Shown here: positions 1-6,934 of the stretch, in pieces
Position numbering within the stretch: position 1 is the first letter of the stretch
How the letters are laid out: every line of letters begins with the position of its first letter
DNA from: JARDZI01 sp041639705
Lineage (GTDB): Bacteria > Bacillota > Clostridia > Clostridiales > Caloramatoraceae
Assembly (NCBI GenBank): GCA_041639705.1
Contig: JBEQBT010000111.1
Span: 1 to 10,408 of the forward strand
Direction: 5' to 3'
DNA: 10,408 nt
Position numbers and translations under genes: made by a program
The notes under the pieces: generated by a model
What the model was told of the DNA's origin: nothing
What the model saw: the letters and a program-made list of their open reading frames with translations, nothing else
Database searches by the model: none

Positions 1-1
1 T

Positions 2-151
2 GATAGTACTTCCTATCCTGTTTATATAGAGAAAAAGGTTGAGGTTGAATACACTCCTACCTTTATCAAACTGTTAAGTGTCTTAGGATTATTATTTATA
101 TGTTACATTATATATAGGTTTTATAGAGCTTTTAAAATTTTAAGACAATGA
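2..151 (+). CDS. Membrane protein, C-terminal end only (possible lysis protein)
   Basis: An open frame enters from before the window and stops with TGA at 149-151, giving the last 49 residues of a longer protein. A stretch with EKKVEVEYTPTF is followed by one clear hydrophobic segment (LLSVLGLLFICYIIY) and a short basic tail (RFYRAFKILRQ). This reads as a single C-terminal membrane helix with the basic tail on the cytoplasmic side. The stop overlaps the next start as ATGA, so the two genes are probably translationally coupled. From memory, Bacteroidota phages often have a coiled-coil protein with a C-terminal anchor just before the endolysin. By that analogy and by position, I infer a lysis role (holin or spanin-like). 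The family cannot be named from this fragment, because the N-terminal part, where a signal or lipobox would lie, is outside the window. Confidence 0.6.
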   Translation, partial: DSTSYPVYIEKKVEVEYTPTFIKLLSVLGLLFICYIIYRFYRAFKILRQ

Positions 152-528
152 CAGATTTTATTATTACAGTATTAGGCACGTGTGGAATTAGTTCCATAAT
201 TACCTTCTTTCTTACAAAGAGAAAGTATAATGTTGAAGTGCAGGAAGGAGCCATAGAAAATGCAGACAAAAGTTTGGATTTCTATGTAAAGTTGGTTAAT
301 GATATGAAACAACATCTTATGGACATTAAGGTTCAAAACCAAGCTGAATTTGAAGAATTAAAACAACAAAACACCGAGTTGAAAAAACAAGTAACGGATT
401 TAAGTGATGAAATTCTTTCTATGAAAAAATTTGCCTGTTACAAGGAGTCATGTAACAGACGTTGGAAAGACCCAAAACAAAAAGCAGTAAGAAACACAAC
501 TAAAAAGAAAAGTAATGAAGTACTTTAA
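148..528 (+). CDS. Membrane-anchored coiled-coil protein, candidate lysis (spanin/holin-like) protein
   Basis: This 126-residue protein starts with one hydrophobic segment (about residues 4-22, FIITVLGTCGISSIITFFL), then a basic TKRK. A long charged helix with coiled-coil character follows at about 30-95, with spaced L, I and V among K, E and Q (for example FEELKQQNTELKKQVTDLSD). The C-terminus has a C-x4-C pair (C97, C102) and a strongly basic tail. A short protein with one membrane helix and a coiled coil directly before an endolysin is the usual outline of an inner-membrane spanin. However, the basic cluster after the helix suggests the coiled coil lies on the cytoplasmic side, which argues against a classical Rz. 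The start overlaps the previous stop (ATGA), and the gene ends 14 bases inside the peptidase gene, so the three look co-translated. The gene is secure; the function is inferred from context. Confidence 0.85.
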   Translation: MTDFIITVLGTCGISSIITFFLTKRKYNVEVQEGAIENADKSLDFYVKLVNDMKQHLMDIKVQNQAEFEELKQQNTELKKQVTDLSDEILSMKKFACYKESCNRRWKDPKQKAVRNTTKKKSNEVL

Positions 529-937
529 TGTATATGAAGTGGTTGATAAAACCACTTATACAAAATATAAAGACAGCTCAATAAGATTTTTAGACAACAG
601 GCTATTGGAAACTCTCGATATTATCAGGGAGATATTAGGAGTTCCAATGGTTGTTAATGATTGGTATTGGGGGGGTAATAATCAACAAAGAGGTTTAAGG
701 ACTAATATCTGCCAGATTGTTAAAAGTAAAGGTAATGAATTATACCTTTCAAGTCATTGCTTTGGCAGGGCAATTGATGCAGTTAGTGCAAAAATGTCTG
801 CTGAGGAAATGCGAAAGAAAATAATCCTTAATGCCTATAAACTTCCTTATCCTATAAGGCTAGAAGCGGGTGTTTCTTGGCTACATTTTGATTTGAACAT
901 GCTTCCAAATGTACCAAAAATTACTATGTTCTCATAG
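515..937 (+). CDS. M15-type zinc peptidase, phage endolysin
   Basis: This 140-residue protein shows the signature of peptidase family M15 (D-Ala-D-Ala carboxypeptidase / L-Ala-D-Glu endopeptidase type). The first zinc motif is SSHCFGRAIDAV, with H81 and D88 as ligands. SWLHFDL follows with H124 as third ligand, and E117 in RLEAGVSWLH is the likely catalytic acid. Members of this fold cut peptide bonds in peptidoglycan stem peptides. The protein is the size of a bare catalytic domain, with no cell-wall binding module. It has no signal peptide, so it needs a holin or similar protein to reach the wall; the two membrane proteins just upstream are candidates. The ATG at 515 overlaps the end of the upstream gene. 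It ends with TAG at 935-937. A virion-borne role in entry is possible but less likely from this position. The catalytic class is well supported, the exact bond cut is not. Confidence 0.9.
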   Translation: MKYFNVYEVVDKTTYTKYKDSSIRFLDNRLLETLDIIREILGVPMVVNDWYWGGNNQQRGLRTNICQIVKSKGNELYLSSHCFGRAIDAVSAKMSAEEMRKKIILNAYKLPYPIRLEAGVSWLHFDLNMLPNVPKITMFS

Positions 938-943
938 TGTTTT
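917..943 (+). terminator. Weak hairpin at the end of the endolysin gene
   Basis: A perfect 6-base inverted repeat, ACTATG (923-928) and CATAGT (933-938) with loop TTCT, spans the endolysin stop codon. It is followed by GTTTT. Adjacent A and T runs (918-920 with 941-943) could lengthen the stem past a mismatch. The stem is AU-rich, so it is a weak terminator at best. Its place between the lysis genes and a promoter candidate supports a real transcription boundary. Confidence 0.35.
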
Positions 944-952
944 GCTATGGCA

Positions 953-984
953 TTTGCATAATAGTAATATATTCTATATATTTA
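953..984 (+). promoter_or_regulatory. Bacteroidota-type promoter candidate for the scaffold-capsid operon
   Basis: TTTG at 953-956 and TATATTTA at 977-984 are separated by 20 bases. Bacteroidota primary-sigma promoters have TTTG near -33 and TAnnTTTG near -7 with about this spacing; here the second box matches at all but its last base. Transcription would start near 990 and leave a leader of about 30 bases before the ATG at 1021. It lies in the longest spacer before the capsid genes. crAss-like phages also encode their own RNA polymerase, so host sigma use for late genes is not certain. Confidence 0.45.
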
Positions 985-1020
985 CCGTGTTTTAGAAGTA
1001 TAAAATAAAAAGGAAGTATT

Positions 1021-2184
1021 ATGGCAGGATTTGACATTGAAAACATGATGTCTGAAGAAGAGGCTGCAAATCTCTTTTTAGACTCAGGTGAACAAGGAAA
1101 TCAGGTAGCCGCCCCTGAAGAGAATAAAGGCGGAGAGAACATTGAAAAGGAAAATAATGATAATGAAAATACTACTGAGGAAGAGGTAGATGTTGACAAT
1201 TTGTTTACAGCCTCTCCAGAGAGCGTAGGTAGTGGGAAAACAGGGAAGGGGGAAGATACTGATAAGCCTAATGGCGGAAATACTTCTTCCAACTTTTATT
1301 CTTCAATTGCCAACGCCTTGAAAGCAGAAGGTATCTTTCCTGACCTTGATGATGAAGTTATCAGTAAAGTACAGAAACCTGAGGACTTTCGTGATTTGAT
1401 AGACCAACAAATCAAAGCTGGTCTTGATGAAACACAAAAGAGGGTTAATGAAAGTCTTAATCTTGGTATTGAACCTAATGTTGTAAAACAATATGAAAGT
1501 ACAATAGCATATTTGGACAGCATTGATGAACAGGCTCTTAAAGCTGAAACTCCTGAAGGTGAAAACCTGAGAAAAACACTATTGATGAATGATTATGTCA
1601 ATAGAGGTTTTTCAAAGGAAAGAGCCGTAAAGGAGGTTGAAAAGTCATTAAACAATGGAAGTGATATTACAGATGCTCAAGACGCATTGGCTAGTATTAA
1701 ATCTTTCTACAAGTCCCAATATGAGGGAATTATAAAGAAAGAAGGAGATGCTGAGGCAGCCTTTAAGAAAAAACAGCAGGAAGATGCTGAAAAATTAAAG
1801 ACTTCCATAATTGATGATGAAAAAGTTTTTGGCGATTTGGTTGTAGACAAAAACACAAGAAAGAAAATCTACGACAATATCATGAAACCTGTTTACAAAG
1901 ACCCTAAGACAGGGGATGTTTATACGGAGATTCAAAAGTATGAACATAACAATCCTAATGAATTTTTAAAATATTTGGGATTGTGTTATACCTTGACTGA
2001 AGGTTTTAAAAATTTTAACGGTCTAGTTGAAAAGAAAGTTAAAAAAGGAGTATCCCAAGGATTACGTGATTTGGAGAGTAAGCTAAACAACACTTCAAGA
2101 AACTCTGATGGAAATCTCCAATTTATGGGATTTAAAGATGATAAGGAATCCAGCTTTCTAAAAGACTACACCTTTGATGTGTAA
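1021..2184 (+). CDS. Scaffold-like protein of the procapsid
   Basis: This 387-residue protein lies directly upstream of the major capsid gene, 24 bases apart, which is the standard place of a phage scaffold gene. Residues 1-95 are very acidic and low in complexity (rich in E, N, D and G), probably disordered. Residues about 100-270 are charged and mostly helical, with coiled-coil-like stretches (FKKKQQEDAEKLK). About 270-350 look more compact and mixed (VYKDPKTGDVYTEIQKYEHN), and the C-terminal region is lysine-rich before a last segment ending DYTFDV. Acidic, helical proteins with a basic C-terminal part that contacts the capsid protein are typical scaffolds. No protease motif is visible, so I see no sign of a fused maturation protease. 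AAAAAGGAAG ends six bases before the ATG and gives this gene one of the few Shine-Dalgarno-like sites here. Function is inferred from position and composition; the protein lacks a catalytic signature. Confidence 0.72.
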   Translation: MAGFDIENMMSEEEAANLFLDSGEQGNQVAAPEENKGGENIEKENNDNENTTEEEVDVDNLFTASPESVGSGKTGKGEDTDKPNGGNTSSNFYSSIANALKAEGIFPDLDDEVISKVQKPEDFRDLIDQQIKAGLDETQKRVNESLNLGIEPNVVKQYESTIAYLDSIDEQALKAETPEGENLRKTLLMNDYVNRGFSKERAVKEVEKSLNNGSDITDAQDALASIKSFYKSQYEGIIKKEGDAEAAFKKKQQEDAEKLKTSIIDDEKVFGDLVVDKNTRKKIYDNIMKPVYKDPKTGDVYTEIQKYEHNNPNEFLKYLGLCYTLTEGFKNFNGLVEKKVKKGVSQGLRDLESKLNNTSRNSDGNLQFMGFKDDKESSFLKDYTFDV

Positions 2185-2208
2185 TAACTATTAAAAATTT
2201 TAAATACT

Positions 2209-3747
2209 ATGGCTGGAAAATTAGGCAAATTTCAGATGGTTGCAGGAGAGCATTGGATGGGTCTTACTAAAGAGAACCACTTGGGCTCTTGGCTACAAAG
2301 CAACCAAACAAGCGGTTCAAGATTAATGGTTGAATTGCTTGCTGCAAAAACTCGTAGAACTATAGACACATACTTGTCAAAATTGCCTGTTGCAAAATTT
2401 GACAATGACAATGAGTACTATTGGGATGTGGTAGGTTCTGCAAGTAGGAACATTCCTTTGATTGAAGCAAGGGATGAATTTGGAAATGTAATTACCAAGA
2501 ATGATGCTGACTCTTCAAATATGAAGATGGTAGGTGCTGGTACAGCTCCTTTCTATTTGGTATTTGGAGAAGTTTGGTTTGCAGATGGTGAGTACATTGT
2601 AGGTAATCTTAATGAGGCTTATCAATTTAGGATTCTTGGCGATGCTAAACTTGAAGGAACCCATGCTGTTTACAAAGTAGAGTTGGCAGGTGGTAATGTT
2701 GATGGTGTTCCTGCAGAAAGGTTGTTGTCAGGTGAGAGATTTTCTATTGAAGCTGCTTTCATTGAAAAAGAACTTTCAAGGAAAGTTGGTGATGTGAGGT
2801 TCGCTACTCCTGTTTCAATGAGGAATGAATGGTCAAGAATCCGTATTCAACATAAAGTTCCTGGAACTATGTTGAACAAGAAACTTGCAGTAGGTATTCC
2901 TCTTTTGAAGAAAACTCCTACAGGTTATCAACGTGCTGTTGAAAATATGTGGATGTTGCAAGTTGACTGGACTGTAGAACAACAATTCAATGACTATAAG
3001 AACAATGCTTTGTTATTTGGTCGTTCTAACAGAAATATCAATGGTGAATATACTAACATTGGTAAATCTGGAGAAGCTATCAAGACTGGTATGGGTCTTA
3101 TGGAACAAATTGAAATGGGTAACACTCAATATTACAACCGTTTTTCTTTGAAACTTTTGGAGAATGCATTGTATGAACTGAGTGCAGCTAAACTTGAATT
3201 TGGTGAAAGGAAGTTTATAATCCGTACTGGTGAAAGGGGTGCTATCCAATTCCACAAGGCAGTACTTGATGCTGTAAGTGGTTGGACTCAATTTACCTAT
3301 AATGGTGATACTCTTGGTGTAGTGAAGAAAACTAATGCTTCATTCACAGGTGCTACCCAAGCATTGGCAGCAGGTTATCAATTCACAGAGTATATGGCTC
3401 CTAATGGGGTTCATGTATCTTTGGATATTGACCCAATGTATGACAATCTTGAAAGAAACAAGATTATGCATCCAAATGGTGGTGTTGCAATGTCATATCG
3501 CTATGACATTATGTATGCAGGTACTGAAGAGCATCCAAACATTCAAAAATGTGAATTGAACGGTCAGTCAGAATTCCGTGGTTATGAATGGGGTCCATTT
3601 GCTAATCCATTCACAGGACAAACAGACAACTTGTTTGCTTCTTATGATGAAGATTCTGCAGTAATCCACAAGAAAACAACTCTCGGTGTTGTAGTATATG
3701 ACCCGACAAGGATTATCTCATTAATTCCTGCTATCTTGGCTTACTAA
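2209..3747 (+). CDS. crAss-like major capsid protein (HK97 fold)
   Basis: This 512-residue protein is the main shell subunit of the icosahedral head. I recognise it as the Crassvirales major capsid protein by length (about 500 in the group) and by conserved segments. The N-terminus is MAGKLGKFQM. Residues 69-88 read EYYWDVVGSASRNIPLIEAR, followed by APFYLVF, WFADGEYIVGNLN, YQFRILGDA, ELSRKVGDVRF, PVSMRNEW, IRIQHKV and NMWM. Further on are DYKNNAL, GKSGEAIKTG, RFSLKLLENALYELSAAKL, TGERGAIQFHK, YRYDI and VIHKKTTLGV. The HK97 fold is known for the family; I do not derive it from the sequence. The gene follows the scaffold gene after a short AT-rich leader (AAATACT just before ATG) and is closed by a hairpin terminator. 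That fits very high expression with limited read-through. There is no sign of a delta-domain extension or frameshift. Confidence 0.97.
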   Translation: MAGKLGKFQMVAGEHWMGLTKENHLGSWLQSNQTSGSRLMVELLAAKTRRTIDTYLSKLPVAKFDNDNEYYWDVVGSASRNIPLIEARDEFGNVITKNDADSSNMKMVGAGTAPFYLVFGEVWFADGEYIVGNLNEAYQFRILGDAKLEGTHAVYKVELAGGNVDGVPAERLLSGERFSIEAAFIEKELSRKVGDVRFATPVSMRNEWSRIRIQHKVPGTMLNKKLAVGIPLLKKTPTGYQRAVENMWMLQVDWTVEQQFNDYKNNALLFGRSNRNINGEYTNIGKSGEAIKTGMGLMEQIEMGNTQYYNRFSLKLLENALYELSAAKLEFGERKFIIRTGERGAIQFHKAVLDAVSGWTQFTYNGDTLGVVKKTNASFTGATQALAAGYQFTEYMAPNGVHVSLDIDPMYDNLERNKIMHPNGGVAMSYRYDIMYAGTEEHPNIQKCELNGQSEFRGYEWGPFANPFTGQTDNLFASYDEDSAVIHKKTTLGVVVYDPTRIISLIPAILAY

Positions 3748-3751
3748 TATT

Positions 3752-3787
3752 AAAAGGGGAGGAGCAATCCTCCTTCCCTTTATTTTT
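3752..3787 (+). terminator. Rho-independent terminator after the capsid gene
   Basis: GGAGGA (3758-3763) pairs perfectly with TCCTCC (3768-3773) across a GCAA tetraloop, a GNRA-type loop. Outside it, AAAGG can pair with CCTTT past a small bulge. A T-rich tract (TTTATTTTTAT) follows. It starts a few bases after the capsid stop codon. As the next gene begins 27 bases later with no convincing promoter, it probably reduces rather than stops transcription into the downstream genes. Confidence 0.75.
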
Positions 3788-3813
3788 ATAAACTAAATAA
3801 TTTGGAAGAAGTT

Positions 3814-4842
3814 ATGGCAAAGAAAATTGAAAATGAAACATCTAATTTGCAAGATTTTGAATTAGATGTTGAGGCAGCAGAACCTACTCTGCAAGAAGTA
3901 CATTCACAGCAGGAAACTGCAACTGAAGAACCAGAGAAAGAAACTCCTATAAGGGATAACAATCCTAAAGGGTTGGTATCATGTCTAAGGAATGAAACTG
4001 TGATAGTAAGAAATATCAACAAAAAGACAGGGTTTAAAATTAATGACCCAAAACATGTTCTTTACGGAGGTATGGCTGAAGGTGCTATAAAAACCTTCAC
4101 AGTTCCACAATTACAATCAGGAAATTTTGTAAATGTCCTGACTGATTTGGAAAAGGAGTTTTTGGAAAATGTTATGGGTCTTGAGTATAATGCATTGAGC
4201 ATTTACAAAAAGACTAATAATTTCTGGAGTAGTGACAGTGAAAATGGAATATCAAGTGTAAGACTTGTAAAGGGAGATAATAGATTTGACCTTTCCAATC
4301 CAGAAGATTATATCAGATATAAGATTCTGTTGGCAAACAAAGATTTTATCGCTCCGTCATTACAAGCATTGCAAGATTCTCCAAAAGCAACTTATCAATT
4401 TGTCATGATACTTGAGAATGATGAAAGTGCTCAGTCAAGAGATAAGATGAATAACACAATGTTGTGTTACAAAGAGTTTGGAAAATATGAAAACAATGCA
4501 GATGTTCTTAGATTTGTCATTGAAACAATTGATGGTAGACCTACTGCAAAAACTACAAAACTTGAGTTCTTGCAGGATAAAACCATTGACTTGATACAGG
4601 CAGATGCCAAGTTGTTCCGAAAGGTTATAACTGACAATTTGTTAAGTACCAAGGTTTTAATTAAGAAAGCAATTGAGTCTGGAGTTATATCCAAGAGAGG
4701 AGATTATTTATATTTGAGAAAAGATAATTCTCCTTTGTGTGGAAATAATGAAGACCCGACGTTAAATAGTGCGGCAAGATTCCTTAATCTTCCTAAAAAC
4801 CAGGAAATTAAGTTCTATCTTGAAGCCCAAGTAAAAGAATAG
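3814..4842 (+). CDS. Conserved crAss-type virion protein downstream of the capsid gene
   Basis: I prefer the ATG at 3814 (342 residues, MAKKIENE) to an in-frame TTG at 3802 that adds only MEEV. Residues 8-50 are acidic and low in complexity, probably disordered. A compact region follows with segments I recognise from crAss-like genomes: NPKGLVSCLRNE (50-61), HVLYGGMAEGAIKTF (81-95), MGLEYNALSIYKK (121-133), DYIRYKILLANKDFIAPSLQ (165-184), KATYQFVMI, and DYLYLRKDNSPLCGNNEDPT (297-316). It sits next to the capsid gene and ends two bases before the next start, so I infer a structural role such as a head or head-tail joining component. I cannot assign a catalytic role or a position in the particle. 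It ends in TAG at 4840-4842. Orthology to this crAss family is well supported, its function is not. Confidence 0.85.
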   Translation: MAKKIENETSNLQDFELDVEAAEPTLQEVHSQQETATEEPEKETPIRDNNPKGLVSCLRNETVIVRNINKKTGFKINDPKHVLYGGMAEGAIKTFTVPQLQSGNFVNVLTDLEKEFLENVMGLEYNALSIYKKTNNFWSSDSENGISSVRLVKGDNRFDLSNPEDYIRYKILLANKDFIAPSLQALQDSPKATYQFVMILENDESAQSRDKMNNTMLCYKEFGKYENNADVLRFVIETIDGRPTAKTTKLEFLQDKTIDLIQADAKLFRKVITDNLLSTKVLIKKAIESGVISKRGDYLYLRKDNSPLCGNNEDPTLNSAARFLNLPKNQEIKFYLEAQVKE

Positions 4843-4844
4843 AT

Positions 4845-5540
4845 ATGAATACTACAGAATTTAGTTTACAATTTGACATCTACTATAATAGTATTGCTTC
4901 AAATCAGGCTCCTCCTGTTGATGAATATGAGAAGTCTGTATTCTTGACCAATGCTCAAAGGGATTTAATTGTTGACATTTATTCTGGACGTATAAATACG
5001 ATGTCTTTTGAATCAACTGAGGAAGCAAGAAGGTATCTTGCAAACTTGGTTATAACTAAAACAATAACTGAGTTACAAAGGGAAGGTAGTAATACTACCG
5101 ACCCTTATGTAATCAGTGATTTGAATTTTAAATCAGATATCAGCTATATAGTAATGGAATATGCTACATTGTCTGATGAGAATGCTTGTTTGAAGTATGC
5201 AAAACTTGAGGTTATTCCTATAACTCATGACGAGCTATTAAGAACTCTTAATAATCCTTTTAGAGGGATGACTGATAGAAGAGTGTTAAGAGTTGATGAA
5301 AATGATAACATAAGTTTATATTCAAAACAAGAACTAGGCTCGTACAATATAGTATATGTAAAAAATCCAAGTCCTATTATATTGGAAGATTTGAGTATTT
5401 ATGGTGAGCAAGCAACTGTTGATGGCATACAAGATGTTACACAATGTCACTTACCAGAGATATTTCACAGAGAAATTCTTAATAGGGCTGTAATTGCAGC
5501 AAAACAAGCATATACAAATGTTCAACAAGCAAATTCATAA
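4845..5540 (+). CDS. Conserved crAss-type structural protein, candidate connector
   Basis: This 231-residue protein opens with EFSLQFDIYYNSIASNQAPP and then DEYEKSVFLTNAQRDLIVDIYSGR (26-49). That pattern is shared by a family found beside the capsid gene in crAss-like and other Bacteroidota phages. The middle is mixed alpha/beta (YAKLEVIPITHDELLRTLNNPFRG, 118-141). The C-terminal part has YNIVYVKNPSPIILEDL (167-183) and CHLPEIFHREILNRAVIAAK (201-220). The last helix, E-x-x-HREIL-x-RAV-x-x-AK, resembles the end of many head-completion and connector proteins, so I infer a role at the head-tail joint or on the inner shell. It starts two bases after the previous stop, so the two genes are probably translated together. 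No membrane segment or catalytic motif is visible. Confidence 0.83.
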   Translation: MNTTEFSLQFDIYYNSIASNQAPPVDEYEKSVFLTNAQRDLIVDIYSGRINTMSFESTEEARRYLANLVITKTITELQREGSNTTDPYVISDLNFKSDISYIVMEYATLSDENACLKYAKLEVIPITHDELLRTLNNPFRGMTDRRVLRVDENDNISLYSKQELGSYNIVYVKNPSPIILEDLSIYGEQATVDGIQDVTQCHLPEIFHREILNRAVIAAKQAYTNVQQANS

Positions 5541-5573
5541 CTAACATTTTTGTTTAATTAAATACTTAAAAAA

Positions 5574-6848
5574 ATGACTAAACTTAACACAAATCAAAAC
5601 AGACAATTTTATGTTGTCAAAGAAGTGGCAGGCTTTTATAAAGCTGCAGCATCTGAAGTTATTGGTAGTAAATTAACTAAAGATTCTGCTGAAGGTTCTG
5701 TATTTGTAGGAGTAAATCCTGACGGTGCTGGATATATTCAACAAGTTGGCAAAGGCGGGATTGTAAGCACTGGAATAATTGAAAATATTTCACGTGTTAA
5801 AAAGACTGCTTATACCGCCATGCGTAGACCTTTGAAAAAATATAAAATTTCATTGGATTCCAACGTAAATGGTGGTGCTCCTATAGCTGGTCAGGACTAT
5901 ATTATCCAATTCCAAATCAAGAATGCTTTTGGAGGTGGTATGAATGATATTTATTTGAAAATGGGTGGTAGTGTTTATGCTACTACAGGAATAAATGCTT
6001 CTAAATTCTGGGCAGCAATGTACAAATCCATTCTTTTGAATTTCAAAAGAGAACAAAACGACTGGTTTGAGTTTGATGTTCCACAAGCATCTGTAACAGT
6101 AAGCAATGCTTACACCCTTACTGCAAAAGATGGAGGCACTGATGGTAATAGCTTGAAGTACACATTAAGTGTGTCAGGTGATGCTGAAAGTGTTACAGTT
6201 TCTGGAGGCACTGTAGCTATTGTCTTAACAGCTGCAAATAAGACTGTAGGAGACCTTATAAGGGTATTAAATGAAAATGATGCTCCTATTTCAGCTGCTC
6301 CTGCTGGTACTGCAACAACTAGTACTACGCTTAGTGCTGTTGTAGATGCAACTTCTTTATCAGGTGGAGCTGATTATATTACTATCAAAGAAAAAGAACT
6401 TTCTTGGAAACTTGGTAAGACGTCAGATGATGGCATTGATGTTACTTTTATAACTCCTGTTGTAGAATCAGACCATGTAGAAGTACAATGGGCTAAAGTA
6501 GACGACTTGACGCCTGCTGTTGCAAATGTATCTACTGGAGAATTTGTAGGTAATGGCAAGAAAACTGCTGATATGGAGTACTTCTTTCATGGTGAAAGAG
6601 GAGACCAATACAGGGATTTTATTGGTGATAAAATGATTGATACGGAATATATGGTTGACTCAACCAAAGAATATGACTTCTTTGATATTCATTTTGCTTA
6701 TCAAGGTTCTTGTGAGGACATCCAAAAATCTGAAAGAGACATTACTTTGGTAGTGGACCATACATTGACTCAAACTCAATTGGATTCTGCAGGTGATACT
6801 ACCGTTACAACTAACTTGGAAAAAGCTTTAGAAAAAGCTTTCGAGTAA
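5574..6848 (+). CDS. Virion structural protein with inserted beta domain (candidate auxiliary capsid protein)
   Basis: This 424-residue protein has two conserved halves that I recognise from Bacteroidota phages. The first runs about 5-170 (NRQFYVVKEV, MRRPLKKYKISLD, GAPIAGQDYIIQFQ, NDIYLKMGGSVYATTGINAS). The second runs about 268-395 (SWKLGK, VEVQWAKVDD, GNGKKTADMEYFFHGERGDQ, STKEYDFFDIHFAYQGS, DIQKSERDITLVV). Between them, about 171-267, lies a low-complexity beta-rich module rich in T, S, A, V and G. It has the pattern GGTDGNSLKYTLSV, VTVSGGTVAIVLTAANKTVGDLI, SLSGGAD, seen as an add-on in many phage head and tail proteins. The protein ends in a small EKALEKAFE repeat. The gene has its own AT-rich leader and a very strong terminator, suggesting an abundant product. 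A shell decoration role, perhaps matching the auxiliary capsid protein of the PhiCrAss001 particle, is a guess from gene order. A tail component is the main alternative. Confidence 0.82.
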   Translation: MTKLNTNQNRQFYVVKEVAGFYKAAASEVIGSKLTKDSAEGSVFVGVNPDGAGYIQQVGKGGIVSTGIIENISRVKKTAYTAMRRPLKKYKISLDSNVNGGAPIAGQDYIIQFQIKNAFGGGMNDIYLKMGGSVYATTGINASKFWAAMYKSILLNFKREQNDWFEFDVPQASVTVSNAYTLTAKDGGTDGNSLKYTLSVSGDAESVTVSGGTVAIVLTAANKTVGDLIRVLNENDAPISAAPAGTATTSTTLSAVVDATSLSGGADYITIKEKELSWKLGKTSDDGIDVTFITPVVESDHVEVQWAKVDDLTPAVANVSTGEFVGNGKKTADMEYFFHGERGDQYRDFIGDKMIDTEYMVDSTKEYDFFDIHFAYQGSCEDIQKSERDITLVVDHTLTQTQLDSAGDTTVTTNLEKALEKAFE

Positions 6849-6889
6849 CTGTAAAATAAAAGTAGAAACTTACTAGGATGTTTAACTTC

Positions 6890-6920
6890 GAGGGAGGGAA
6901 TTAAAATCCCTCCCTTTTTT
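6890..6920 (+). terminator. Strong Rho-independent terminator
   Basis: GGGAGGGA (6892-6899) pairs perfectly with TCCCTCCC (6907-6914) around a 7-base loop, and A6891 can add a pair with T6915. Six T residues follow (6915-6920). This GC-rich 8-9 bp stem in AT-rich DNA is the clearest terminator in the window. It lies about 40 bases after the stop of the 424-residue virion protein gene and 15 bases before the next ATG. No promoter is visible between the two, so downstream genes depend on read-through or on the element at 7750-7780. Confidence 0.88.
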
Positions 6921-6934
6921 AATTCTCTAATACT

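Noticed and set aside
1101..1523. Minus-strand open frames opposite the scaffold gene
   Set aside because: They are mirror frames of an acidic, low-complexity coding region (serine- and phenylalanine-rich products), with no leader, promoter or recognisable domain. The same holds for the other minus-strand frames in the window.
3335..3559. A 74-codon plus-strand frame inside the capsid gene
   Set aside because: It is an out-of-frame shadow of a strongly conserved coding sequence, with no recognisable protein features.
3798..3804. TAATTTG as a -7 promoter box before the 342-residue virion gene
   Set aside because: It is one base short of TAnnTTTG, there is no TTG at the right distance upstream, and that position falls inside the terminator hairpin.
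3802..3813. TTG start four codons upstream of the post-capsid virion gene
   Set aside because: The ATG at 3814 gives a normal MAKKIENE start; TTG is rare as a start and adds only four residues next to the terminator.
6819..6841. Tandem GAAAAAGCTTT copies at the end of the 424-residue gene
   Set aside because: Two copies 12 bases apart simply encode EKAL-EKAF, a short helical heptad-like end; too short to call a repeat element.
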